A stretch of DNA of 64,000 nt. Source: Spironucleus salmonicida (lineage: Eukaryota; Fornicata; Diplomonadida; Hexamitidae). Below, piece after piece: positions 11,294 to 21,400 of this stretch. Positions within the stretch are counted from its first letter, which is position 1. Each line of letters begins with the position of its first letter. The position numbers and the translations under genes were made by a program. Below the pieces are notes generated by a model. That model had not been told where the DNA came from. It saw only the letters and a list, made by a program, of their open reading frames with translations, and did no database searches. The stretch spans positions 558,001-622,000 of the forward strand of contig CM035318.1 in assembly GCA_000497125.2 (NCBI GenBank), in the 5' to 3' direction.

Positions 11294-11924
11294 GTTTGAC
11301 AAATAATGTAATAAAAATTACTGATAAAGATACACTTATATCTGAATTACTAAATATTATTATATGACTATATAAATAGATATATTTCAATTTAAGATAC
11401 TACAGAAAATTGCCAAAACAAGAGGTTTATTATAATATTCCGTCGTACATTATACTAAATTTATATTAAATCGAGTACTAATATCAGATTATTATTGGTA
11501 TATTGAAACATAAGTTATAGTTAATTCAAACATAACTTAAATCCTGACAAAGTAAAGTAAAATTCTTTATACTTAAGGAACTTATATAGTTTTAATGGAA
11601 TAATGGATAATAAATTAAAAATTATTTTTATGGTTTTTATAATATGAGGATTTATCATTCTGTTAGTAAGCAAATAATTAACATAGTTTTTTAACCATAT
11701 ATTTTTTATAAACAAAAAAAATAGTAAAGTTTTTGATATATAATAATGATATAAAAATAAATTTTATTATATCTTTTAAGTGGTATTTAAATAAACAACT
11801 AAACTGAAACATACAATATACATTATTATCATAATTCACGATCACAAGAAATTATAATTAATTCAATAATAAAATCAATTCATTTTTTAATATAATCATA
11901 TATAGCTTTTCGATATTGTGTAAA
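11294..11924. other. AT-rich intergenic stretch
   Basis: About 630 bases of extreme A/T content between the zinc-finger gene and the MATE gene. Open frames here are short or AT-only, and I support no gene or RNA. Confidence 0.6.
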
Positions 11925-13493
11925 ATGACTTAAAATGAAATATAAATCTCAGAAGTAAAATATGATATTTAAAATCAACCTTTAGACAAATAACATACGA
12001 AAAAAGTTAAAATAATTAAGAAAGGTTAATGCAAAAAAGACGTCTCTTATCTTGGCGACGGACCAATTTTTAAGGTTTTAATTTATTAATCCTACAATAA
12101 TCTTGTTGGATATTTAGTTTTAACTTTATATATGATAGTAGGTTCAGTATTTATTGGGCAATATCTAGGTGAGGCTGGCCTAGCTTCATCATCAGTTGGC
12201 ACTTCGCTTGAACAATTGGTGTGCATAACTGTGATGCAATCACTTTCAGTTGGTGCCATATCACTTATTGGGCCTGCATTAGGTCAAAACAGAATTGAGG
12301 ATACTAGAAACTATGCAACTCAATTCTTCATGTTGGTACTGCTCTATAATATAGTAATGCCTATTATAATATTACCATTAAAAGATATAATCGCTAGAGG
12401 ATTGGGAGCAACAACAGAACCAGTATTTACATATTTATCTGATTATATGTGGATAATGTACTCGATCGGTGTTTTGGCATACACCATAAATGGAGCTTTA
12501 CTTCCTTTATTACGACAAGAAAATAAGGTAAAAGAGGCTATGATTTGCTTAATAGTTAGTTCATTTCTTAATATAATAATGGATTCAATTTTATTTAATT
12601 TTTTCCTAGATACATTTAAAATGTAATGTGCAGCAATTTCAACAGTAGTATCACAACTAGTAGTAGATATATGGATTCTTTTTAACTTCTTTGGGGGTAT
12701 AAAATCTACTATTATACGGTTTGATAAAAAATATATTAAATTTAGCTCGTTTTTTCTAAAAACAACTTTTAAATAATTTATTCCTGCAGCATTTAATACC
12801 ATTCCAGCTATTATTGCTTAAGCGCTAACAAGTTCATAAATATCAAAATATGCAGGTAGCAGAACTACATAATATTAAGCAGTATGGGGGATTTTTCTAA
12901 GAATCTCATAATTGATGGCTTAACCAAGAATGGGAATTTACTTTGGATTTTTGGCCATATTATCTTATAATTTAGGGTAAAGTAAATATTAGCGCATTTA
13001 AAAGCTTATATTGTATGCTGATTGGATGACACTAGGAATTTTATTTGTTGTATAAATGCTTATAATTGGATTAATGCCTTACCTAATTTCAATGTTTGAT
13101 TCTAATAAAAAATTTGTATCAGAGGCAACCCCACTACTTAGATTAAGTTATCTTGGCATGTTCGTTTAAGGCTCAATTATGTTTGCATCGGGCGTATTTT
13201 AGATGAGAAGACGAATTATTACAGCAACATGTTTGTAGATTTACAGACTTATTGTAAATGTTGTCACAATATATGTACTTCCTTTATTTTTAGATATAAA
13301 ATGGATTTTTATAATACCTACAGTAACAGAAATAAGTGGATTTATTGTTGCTCAATTTTTCTTATGGTAATAAACTTAATATTTTAGGAAGCTATCTCAA
13401 GATGAATAAATTGTTAATAAAACAAATGTATCATAGATGCATGCTGACTCTGGATTATCTGAAGTGAAATAAGTTTGTGAAATAGCATTCTGA
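11925..13493 (+). CDS. MATE family transporter, 522 aa
   Basis: A multidrug and toxic compound extrusion type antiporter with about 12 hydrophobic helices. Recognisable features are the N-terminal gating helix (GQYLGEAGLASSSVG), VGAISLIGPALGQ and the matching second-half segments. The first 60 residues are a polar cytoplasmic leader. The start at 11925 is the first in-frame ATG after an AT-rich leader. A shorter frame starting at 12132 would remove this leader and part of the first helix. It would export organic cations or metabolites using an H+ or Na+ gradient. Confidence 0.88.
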
Positions 13494-14111
13494 GAATCAA
13501 AATGAGTTTTTAATTTTATTGTTTAAATCATTAAATATTTTTAAGCAAAAATAAAGTTGACACAACATATCTACATAATAAAATTACAATATGGTTAATG
13601 CTGTATGATTTCTGATTATAAATACATAATCGTCATCAAAAGATGTATAAGGATGTAAAATAAATTAAATAATATGTGATTATTTTGAACCAAACAGGAC
13701 ATAACACATCGACTAATAAATAAAACTAAAACTTAATCTATCAAAAGTATTATCTAAAGATGTTTTGAATATTTATAAATATGCTAAATGTGATAATCAT
13801 TCTAATTATAGTTGACTAATAAATATATAATTATATATTAACAAATAACTGAATGCAGATGTAACACTATGGTAGTTACTATTGTCACTTATGATAGTTT
13901 GAGTAATGTAAAACATATAAATATTTGCTAGGGTACTTTATTTCTATTAATAAGATATGATTATTACTAAATATTTATAGATTTACAGTCAATGTTATCA
14001 TATCGGCATTAATATTATCTTGATAACGACTTATTATCATGTAATCACCCAGATAACAGTCGCAAATATAACTAATACAAATAATAAAACATCATATGTA
14101 TTTGTACTTAC
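13494..14111. other. AT-rich intergenic stretch
   Basis: About 620 bases between the MATE gene and the convergent Cys-rich gene. Only short AT-rich open frames are present and nothing is assigned. Confidence 0.55.
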
Positions 14112-14438
14112 TCATGCTTTGTTGCTGCTTTTCTTAGTTGCAATTTGTTCGTCAACTGCTTCGATATTATCATGATCATTTTCTAACAACGGCTATCTCT
14201 CTCTATTCGCTTTCTTATCATTCTTAATTTTGTTGAGGATGGCATAAATTAACATGCCGACTATGAATCCGATAAACACGATTCCCATCACAATACCAAT
14301 AATAACGTCAATTTTTTACTATTCAGGGTTGATTTCTACACATACATTGTACTCTAGCTGGTAACTATCGTTGCAGTGTTGACAGGTATTTATGTCGTCA
14401 GTGCACAAGTAACAGTTCTCTACGACGCATTGCTCCAT
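14112..14438 (-). CDS. Short Cys-rich single-pass membrane protein, 108 aa
   Basis: Minus strand, ATG at 14438, TGA at 14112. Residues 1-40 carry six or seven Cys in CxxC spacing (NCYLCT, TCQHC), then a 25-residue hydrophobic helix (VIIGIVMGIVFIGFIVGMLI) and a basic/acidic tail. This is the layout of the C-terminal part of diplomonad high-cysteine membrane and surface proteins. There is no signal peptide, so it may be a stub of a longer member or a small paralogue. A related, longer protein is encoded at 20903-21400. Confidence 0.7.
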
Positions 14439-14769
14439 TTCTAGATATTTATATATTTTTGAGTAATATAATTGTAGAAAACTCGTCTCCTTAAAAATTT
14501 AATTAGGTTGTTCCTTATTGTTATATAAAAATTCAATATAAATATATCTAGTTATCGCCGTTTAACATGATAACTTATTTTAATTTTTTCGTGTAATTTT
14601 GGTTATAATTCACCTGACATGACAATAATTATTCAACATAAAAATTTATAATTCTATGCACCGAAATTCATACTGCAATGCATCTGTCAAAGTTGTTTCA
14701 TTAATACTATATTTATAAAAACAGTTATATAAGATAATTAATATAATATTTAAAATATTGTTTGTATAA

Positions 14770-15231
14770 ATGAATATATCCATATAAAATTCTGATTTTT
14801 GTACTAATGACCTTTTTGATTAAACACTGAATTCTTCTTGGCTTAACTAGTCCTTTATTGCAATTGATGATTTAGTAAATTAGTAACAATACCTTCTTGA
14901 CTTGAAAATGAGGTTAGAAGGAGAAAATTAGAATATTAAGCGAGAAAATTAGCTAATCACAGCAGAAAGGTATCAATTATAGCAAAATAAGACATAAAAA
15001 GTACGCTAACCTATAGTGGAAGTAGCAGAAATTGAGTCTCCGGAACTAAAAATAGATATGAAGAAGTTTCAATAAAATACTAATAAGGCTTTCCAAATTT
15101 AGGAAGAAAATACTTTAATAATGTAGCTTAACTTACTTATATAAGATAAGAATGAAATTATCGAACGAATCAATCAAAAATAAGCCAAAGTGGAATTTTA
15201 GAATAAATTAAAAACGTATAAAATTAAATGA
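14770..15231 (+). CDS. Coiled-coil protein, 153 aa
   Basis: The open frame ends at TGA 15229. After a polar Asn/Ser-rich N-terminus it is Glu/Gln/Lys-rich with leucine heptads (ERYQLQQNKTQ, LIQDKNEIIERINQ). It ends basic, like many small cytoskeletal coiled-coil proteins. Many Gln are TAA/TAG. I recognise no named family. Confidence 0.65.
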
Positions 15232-15320
15232 CTAAATAACATAAATATAATACAAAACAAGAAACTTAGTTTTATTAAACCTTGTTTTATGCAATTATTG
15301 AAAATAAACATTAGTAAAAA

Positions 15321-15785
15321 ATGAAGGCAGAATCCAATTGTTCAGAATAATATTCCTTATTCTTCTAGGCTCAATAAAAATCTCATACTGCATTTAGAAA
15401 GATAAACCATATAATGAAAAGTCATAAATAATCTCTAACAAAGATTTCAAACAAAGCGATCTAAGATATTTCAAGTTAAAACATGAAGAATATGAATATA
15501 CCTCATTATCTCTTAGATGAAGATCGAAATATCAAGTCAGTTATTGATATTTTTGAATATCTATTTCCAGATGTTGAAAAATATACTGAATTAGAAAAAC
15601 AATCAGAGCTAGTTAAACTTATTGGGGTAGAGTTCATTAAACCAGATTCTCAGATTTATACAACAAAAAGAGAAATACCATTATAATTGTAAATGTAAGA
15701 CTTGCGAATGAGTAAGCTGAAAGAGGAAAAAAAATTAAGAAGAGAAGAATTATTAGCCAAAGTGAAAGCATAAAATGAGTTTTGA
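15321..15785 (+). CDS. Member A of an unnamed two-copy family, 154 aa
   Basis: The frame runs from ATG 15321 to TGA 15783. It is clearly homologous to the product of 19666-20070. Both start with a Ser/Gln-rich stretch ending in TAFRKxN, then share a core: PxxLLDxxxxIKxVxDxFEYLFPxVEKYTELEKxSxLV, followed by DxxIYxxKR. Member A has an extra basic helical tail (KLKEEKKLRREELLAK). No known domain is recognised. The two copies lie on the same strand on either side of the right arm of the 1.3 kb repeat. Confidence 0.75.
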
Positions 15786-15796
15786 AAATTTTATAA

Positions 15797-16666
15797 TCAA
15801 TCGAATTTTATACTTACATATTACTATTCTTCCATACGGCTAATTACGTCTATTCCACCTCCTAGAAAATCTACTTTTTTCCGCTTCCAGTTATCTCCAT
15901 TTACATCAACACCAACTTTTAAGGTTAACATACGTTCTACTTTAGATCGTATCCCATATTTCGTGATGTAATTCCAAATATCGCGACCCATTTCATCTAT
16001 GGACCCATGTAAATCAGCCCATAATTACAATACTACTTCTGGTCTTTTTCCCATAGCTGCATGATGGATACAGGATCGTCCTAAATTGTCTCTAAGATGG
16101 AGTTCTTGATGGAGTATTTTTATATTTTACGAATATCCTAAAAAACAACTTATCATAAGTGCAGAAATTCCATGATTATCCTAAATATTCATTAGTTTCA
16201 AAACAATTCTATTCTTAATACCTGATTCATCCAAAATAACACCTCCAGCTGCTGCATAATGTAATGGAGTCTTTCCGGATGAATCCCTATCTCTAAGAAG
16301 ATTAGCTAAAAAATATGCAGAAGAAAAAGTTCGACCTAATGTGAACAAATTATACATTAACCTGTTAATTCCAGCCTGCTATGCTTATTATCTATACATT
16401 AAGTCAAACTTTCTCACATTTCCATATCGCATTGATAAAATAATTGGAAAATCTTCTTTAATTAATTATTCAGGTTCCTCTATTTAAATAGGACGCTTCT
16501 ATGCATACATAGAACGGGTTCTATAAATGTTCCTTGATTACTCACGTGATAAGCGATCAATATCCCTATACATCTTATGTGATGTATGAGATGCTTAATT
16601 CTAAAATGGTGCCAACATAAGTGCATTTTGGTTCGTGAAAGTTATTCTATTCAGCGTTTAACGCAT
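15797..16666 (-). CDS. Ankyrin-repeat protein, 289 aa
   Basis: Minus strand, ATG at 16666 (leader TATAAA immediately before it), TGA at 15797. At least three ankyrin repeats are visible in the C-terminal half: DSSGKTPLHYAAAGG, DNHGISALMISCFLG and DNLGRSCIHHAAMGKRPEVV. A further divergent helical repeat follows (DEMGRDIWNYITKYG). The N-terminal 110 residues are basic and unstructured-looking. Ankyrin proteins are binding scaffolds, and diplomonads have many. Its stop lies 11 bases from that of the convergent gene ending at 15785. Confidence 0.88.
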
Positions 16667-16799
16667 TTTATAAGTATTAATATTTACTATATAATATAAT
16701 CAATTTTTAATTTTCTAAAAGTATATATTTAAAAATATACCTTGAGGGTTATATTACACTACTTCAAATATTTTTTCTTAAATAAAAATAAATTATTAT

Positions 16800-17681
16800 T
16801 CATTATTATTCATTATAATTATTATTTCTCTCTAATCCTTCAAAATTCAAAGAATAATAAACACGTCCTTTTATGTACAAAATATCCCTGAATTAAACTA
16901 CTTGAACACCAAAAATTCCACCCAATTTTCCTGCAAAACTACCACATATTAGTTATCCACTCAAACGAACACCAAAATGCTGAGATTTACAAAGGAGTGG
17001 CAATAACTAGTCTTAGTCAAGATCTAAAAATGGTGAAAAAATTGTATTCTCATTATTTTCTGGAATAGCCATTTCAGTTCCAGGAACAATCGATAAATTT
17101 GTAACTGAATTAAAACAAACCACGCAGCAAGAAACTTAATTTAAAAAATCTAATAATTCTAAATCTGAATTATTTAATATTTAAAATATATTATCTATAA
17201 TTAATAATTTAATTTATACATTATGTATTTTTTGTAAAATAGCTTCTTTATGCCGGAGGAGTGTAGGAGCGTCTGTTTTCAGAATATTAATTGATGTTAG
17301 ATATGGTTTTAGTTTTTAAATATGTTAAAATGTTGACTGCATAGTTTAAATGAGTAGTATTTCTGCAGTCTAATTTGTTGAGAAGAAGGACTTCAGCAGC
17401 GGGGAGAGAAGCGCCAGATCTGGGGCGGAGATCACAGAGCGCAACCGAGGCTGAAGGATCTCCGCAAACGGTTTGGCGGTAGGTGAGTTGATGGGAATCC
17501 TAGGGTTGAGGAGCGTGTGTAGCTTCACGGCGAGGCGGTGCGGGAATTTGAACCGGAACATCATCTCGTAGACGGAGAGCGCACTGGCGTCCTGCTCGGT
17601 GGTGTGGTGCTGGGCCAAGAATGCGGCCGTGGTAACCTGCATTTGGAGAGGCATGGGTGATTCGAATTGTATACTATACAT
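16800..17681 (-). CDS. Hypothetical protein, 293 aa, half inside the inverted repeat
   Basis: Minus strand, ATG at 17681, TGA at 16800. The first 97 codons lie in the GC-rich repeat arm. The other 196 lie outside it and are abruptly AT-rich, with Gln switching from CAG/CAA to TAA/TAG. The protein looks folded and soluble and shows no motif I can name; the Gly-rich end contains FAGKLGGIFGVQVV. Its 5' part is duplicated as a relic at 7739-8030, and this is the only complete copy. Confidence 0.75.
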
Positions 17682-17715
17682 ATGATACTAGTTGTGCTAA
17701 GAAAATTACCGTCAT

Positions 17716-17949
17716 TCACTGGCCTCCTCTGAGACGGAGTACGAGGTGGATGGTGGACTCCTTCTGGATGTTGTAGTCGGAGAGCGTGCGGTTGTCCTCG
17801 AGCTGCTTACCCGCGAAGATAAGACGTTGCTGGTCAGGAGGGATGGCCTCCTTGTCCTGGATCTTGGCCTTGAGCGACTGGATGGTTTCGGTGGGCTCGA
17901 CGTCGAGGGTGATGTTTTTTCCGGTGAGAGTTTTAACGAAGATCTACAT
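17716..17949 (-). CDS. Ubiquitin, single unit (copy 2)
   Basis: Minus-strand twin of the gene at 7471-7704. It has the same 77-aa product with TAG as codon 2, a single Gln after Gly76 and a TGA stop. It lies 34 bases upstream of the start of the 293-aa gene, and all three repeat genes are co-oriented. Two identical copies may raise dosage, or may reflect recent duplication or ongoing gene conversion. Confidence 0.97.
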
Positions 17950-18068
17950 TGAGGAATGGGCGTTCGCAGCCGGGTGGGGATTATCCTTTATATGTGTATA
18001 TACGGGTATTTCACCCCTTCCACTAGCTTTTCCCTTTCCCTCCTTAAATCTAAAAATTCACGCCGCGC

Positions 18069-18683
18069 TCACCAGCCCTCGAACTCTCCCACCAGGTCCC
18101 GCACCTCCTCCGCCATTCCCGCCTGCTCCTCGCGCTGGTGCTCGTACTCCGAAAGGTCTAGGTCCAGGTCGAGCGCCCCGTGCCGCCGGCCCAGCTGCGC
18201 GTACACCTGGCGCACGTGCTCCGGGATCTCCCGGCACTGGCGCGCCAGCTCGGTGATCTCGTGAGGGTTCTCGAGGCGTATGCGCGCCTTGATTGCATTC
18301 TGGGTGCGCTCTGGCATCAGGATGTGCAGGAAGTTGATGTTGAGCCCCACCTGCCGGATGTTCTCGCGCAGGGCCGCCACGTCCTCCGGCGACCACTTGT
18401 TCACGATGCGCTCCTGCGGCACCAGGGACTGGATCTGGCGCTGCGTGCGCTGCTTGTTGCGGGACGGGATGCGGTGGAATGCCGTCCCCGTTGCCAGCTA
18501 GGTCTTGCGCTCCTTCTGCTGCTTCTCCGCATCGAACAGCTCCAGCTCGAAGTCCTCGTAAAACGCTGTTTCCTGGCGTTTGTCCTCCTCGTCCTTCTGC
18601 TTCTTCTGCTCCGCCACCATCGCCTTGAAGATCACCAGGTTCGCCTCCTCCTTCTTCGTCTTTTCCAATAGCTGGGCGAACAT
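18069..18683 (-). CDS. SANT/Myb protein, likely TFIIIB subunit Bdp1 (copy 2)
   Basis: Identical product to 6737-7351: charged helical N-terminus, SANT domain at about residues 95-145, acidic tail. The repeat ends 2 bases before its ATG, so the two copies have different upstream DNA and hence different promoters. Upstream here is a 62-base gap to the divergent RRP36 gene. Confidence 0.75.
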
Positions 18684-18745
18684 TTACAATAAGTGAATAA
18701 ATAGTACATATAAATTGAATGCTCCCTCTTTCATTCCTTTTATTA

Positions 18746-19210
18746 ATGGATGCTCCGATGAAATTTTCGGCTAATAGACCAATTTCATTACAGCCTAAAG
18801 AAAAAATTATAACATAGACAAAGCATCATGATCCCAGGTTTTCTGGTGAAAAATTAGATAAATCAAAAATTTATGAAAATTATTCTTTTATATCTGAGAT
18901 ACGATAAAAAGAATATACTGTACTCGCATAATAATCTAAATCTAAAAATGCTTCGGATGACTTAAAAAATGCGTTTAACAGAACTAAATAAAAGTTAGGA
19001 TAATATAAGGCCCATCAGGTCTAAATTGATTTTAAAAATCAACTTAAAGAAAAAGAATAAGAGGCTGTCGTTAATGGTAAATAACGATATTTCATGAATA
19101 AACGGGACGAACGAAAAATAACATAAGCTGTCAGTTTTAATTAATAAATGAAAAAAGGAAAAGGAATGCGTAAACTTGAGCGAAAAATGGAGGCAGTTGA
19201 TAAGAAGTGA
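18746..19210 (+). CDS. RRP36: rRNA-processing protein RRP36 family, 154 aa
   Basis: It matches the RRP36 (DUF947) family, which acts in early pre-rRNA cleavage for the small ribosomal subunit in the nucleolus. The signature HDPRFSGEKLDKSKIYENY (about residues 27-45) corresponds to the conserved DPRF...G...Y core. The C-terminal GKQRYFMNKRDERK segment and the basic MKKGKGMRKLERKMEAVDKK tail are also diagnostic. It is shorter than yeast or human RRP36 and lacks their acidic N-terminal extension. It is divergent from the SANT gene copy 2. Confidence 0.88.
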
Positions 19211-19219
19211 TATTCCAAT

Positions 19220-19567
19220 TCACTCATTTCTAATGATAAGCATTTTTTATATATCTTACAAAAATGTAATTTTGGAGTATGTTATATAACTACTTAGGAT
19301 AATTAAAATCAGCTGAACTAATCTTATAGTGAATGAAATTTTTTCTTTTATTTCTGGTAATGATAAAAATTCGGCTAAAATTACACAAATTTGAACCTTG
19401 TTTGGTGTAAACTTAATATTGGTTTTTCTAACTAATATTTTCACTATTAAGAATTAGATAACTGCTGTAAATGCTGTTATAATAAATGTATTATGAGAAG
19501 AAATAGAGCATACTGCGATATTCGCAACTTCAATCAATGAAATTGTTAATGAAATGATGACTAACAT
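19220..19567 (-). CDS. Small multi-pass membrane protein, 115 aa
   Basis: Minus strand, ATG at 19567, TGA at 19220. Three or four hydrophobic stretches are visible: residues 1-20, about 30-45, an amphipathic middle, and RLVQLILIILSSYITY near residue 85. A short polar tail follows. No family is recognised. It converges on RRP36 with 9 bases between the stop codons. Confidence 0.55.
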
Positions 19568-19665
19568 TATTGAATTATGAATAATTATTACACTAATATT
19601 ATATAATATTAAATTTATTTTAACTTGTGAAATAATACTTTATTTATATTATTACTTCGATTAAA

Positions 19666-20070
19666 ATGAAAAGGACTGATTACTCTGAATAGTTTTCTGT
19701 ATTTACTAATGCATAGTCTAAATCAATAACAGCATTCCGTAAATTGAATAATATATTTTAATAACATAGTATATTAGCATAAAAAACTTAAGATCGTAGT
19801 GTATGGCAATTAGCTGTTTCCAAACAAAAAAATATACATATTCCACGTAGACTTTTAGATAATAATGGAGAAATTAAAAATGTACTAGATACTTTCGAAT
19901 ATTTGTTTCCAGAAGTAGAAAAATATACTGAATTAGAAAAGGCATCAAACTTAGTTGAGTAAATTTAAAAGAAATCTGTTGATCCTTACTAAGATATTTA
20001 TATAAGTAAACGAAGGTTTAGTTAACTTCTTATTACTCAAGATGCAAGAATCAATGAAAACTAAGAATGA
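19666..20070 (+). CDS. Member B of an unnamed two-copy family, 134 aa
   Basis: Paralogue of 15321-15785. Near-identical central strings: PRRLLDNNGEIKNVLDTFEY, LFPEVEKYTELEKASNLVEQ and DIYISKRRFSQ. It lacks the basic C-terminal helix of member A and stops 20 residues earlier. It is AT-rich with abundant TAA Gln codons. The function is unknown. The strong conservation of the FEYLFP-VEKYTELEK core over otherwise diverged ends suggests a constrained binding motif. Confidence 0.75.
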
Positions 20071-20248
20071 TTAGAAACTGATCGTTTTAATATCAAATTA
20101 AATTTATCACAAACGCATGACTTAATATGAAATGCATTTATTATATTAGCAGTTATAACTCTATTTTTTATAATATTTCATTTAATTCTGAAAAATTATA
20201 TTATTTTTATTCAAAAAATTATTTAAATATTCTAATTTATACTGAATA

Positions 20249-20623
20249 TCACTAGGTTACCTTCTCAATTAAAAATGTTTTCGTCTTTACTCTTTTAACT
20301 CTAATGTTATCAGCGTATTTGATTCCAATTCCTTTATATCCAATTCCAGTGAAAACAACTACACCTTCCAGTTATTTAAAAAAGAAATCTCCAATTGATA
20401 GTATTTCTAATTTTATTACAGAATTTGTTTCTTCTAACTCATATTGGATTTCGTTCTTTCTCTAAGCTGGCTTTTAATACGTTTATTGTTTATGCTTGGG
20501 GCTTATAAGGTGCAATTTATATTAATTTTCTGAATTATGTTTTGTTCTACACTATTCACAGATAAATTATCCTAGATTATTCTTTTTAATAACTTGGATT
20601 TTATTTTTTGTATCTTTATTCAT
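20249..20623 (-). CDS. Splicing factor 3A subunit 2 (SF3A2/Prp11), minimal form
   Basis: A 124-aa protein, minus strand, ATG at 20623. The N-terminal half contains the SF3A2 matrin-type zinc finger: NNLGQFICEQCRTKHNSENQ, then HLISPKHKQQ. This aligns with the LGxYxCxLCxTxHxxxxxYLxHxxGKKHQ core of human SF3A2. The second half keeps a short piece of the following domain (VVVFTGIGYKGIGI). SF3A2 is part of the U2 snRNP and binds near the branch site. The proline-rich tail of animal SF3A2 is absent, making this one of the shortest forms I would expect. No intron was found in any gene here. Confidence 0.85.
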
Positions 20624-20902
20624 ATTTTATTTCATTAATTTATATTTATTATTCATTATATACTATAGATATATACAACAATAATTTAAATGACAACTCA
20701 TATGTAAATTTAATTATTAAAGTCAGAGATTAAGCATGTTTCAATAGTTTATTCAGTCTAAGTACCACTATATTACTTCAACATATTATTTAATATATCG
20801 ATAATTTCTTATCGAATTAAATAATAAATTAATTTTATATAGTAAACATATTATAAGTTACCCTACTATCACTTTTACAATAACTAATGAAAATATAATA
20901 CA

Positions 20903-21400
20903 TCATTATCTTTCTTAACGATAAATAAGATTGTCTTTGTAATAAGCTAATTTCTTTTTCTTGGAAATAAAATAGAATATCAAGCTAACAATTATTCCTA
21001 AAATTACAAAAAGAGTTATAATGCTTCCTACAATTGCCCCGTTTGATAATTTTTGAATGGGAAAACAAAAACTATCAATTTGTTCGTATCCTTCATCACA
21101 TTAAGTACATAATCCATCATGAAATATATAACCTAACATGCAAGAGCCACACCGTGTTTAGTGCTCACCACTACATGTTTTACAATGATTTAAAGCAGAA
21201 TTACAGTTACAATCAGTTATCTATTACAAAGTTCCGCATATAACACTTTATCCATTAATACATGTATGGTTAAATTAGTTACTACATTTTTAAGCACATT
21301 CTTGTTTTATGGTAAATTCACTTTCAATGTTGCATTATAAGCATTTATAATTCGGGGAGCAAGAAGAGCAAAACTATGGACATATGTTTTACTAGCTCAT
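20903..21400 (-). CDS. High-cysteine membrane protein, 165 aa
   Basis: Minus strand, ATG at 21400, TGA at 20903. About 20 Cys lie in the first 115 residues, many as CxxC or CxC (CPQFCSSC, YKCLQC, DCNCNSALNHCKTC, CGSC, CTQC). A 25-residue membrane helix follows (AIVGSIITLFVILGIIVSLI) with a short basic tail (SKKKKL). This is the architecture of diplomonad high-cysteine membrane proteins and variant surface proteins, though the tail is not the Giardia CRGKA. There is no obvious signal peptide, so a longer N-terminus may be missing or another route used. Confidence 0.82.

Larger units (their letters stand above)
17390..18685. repeat. Right arm of 1.3 kb inverted repeat
   Basis: Reverse-complement copy of 6735-8030, 1296 bp, with no length difference. 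The inner edge is at 17390 inside the 293-aa gene. The outer edge is 2 bases upstream of the SANT gene start (18683). The unique interval between the arms is about 9.4 kb. Confidence 0.95.
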
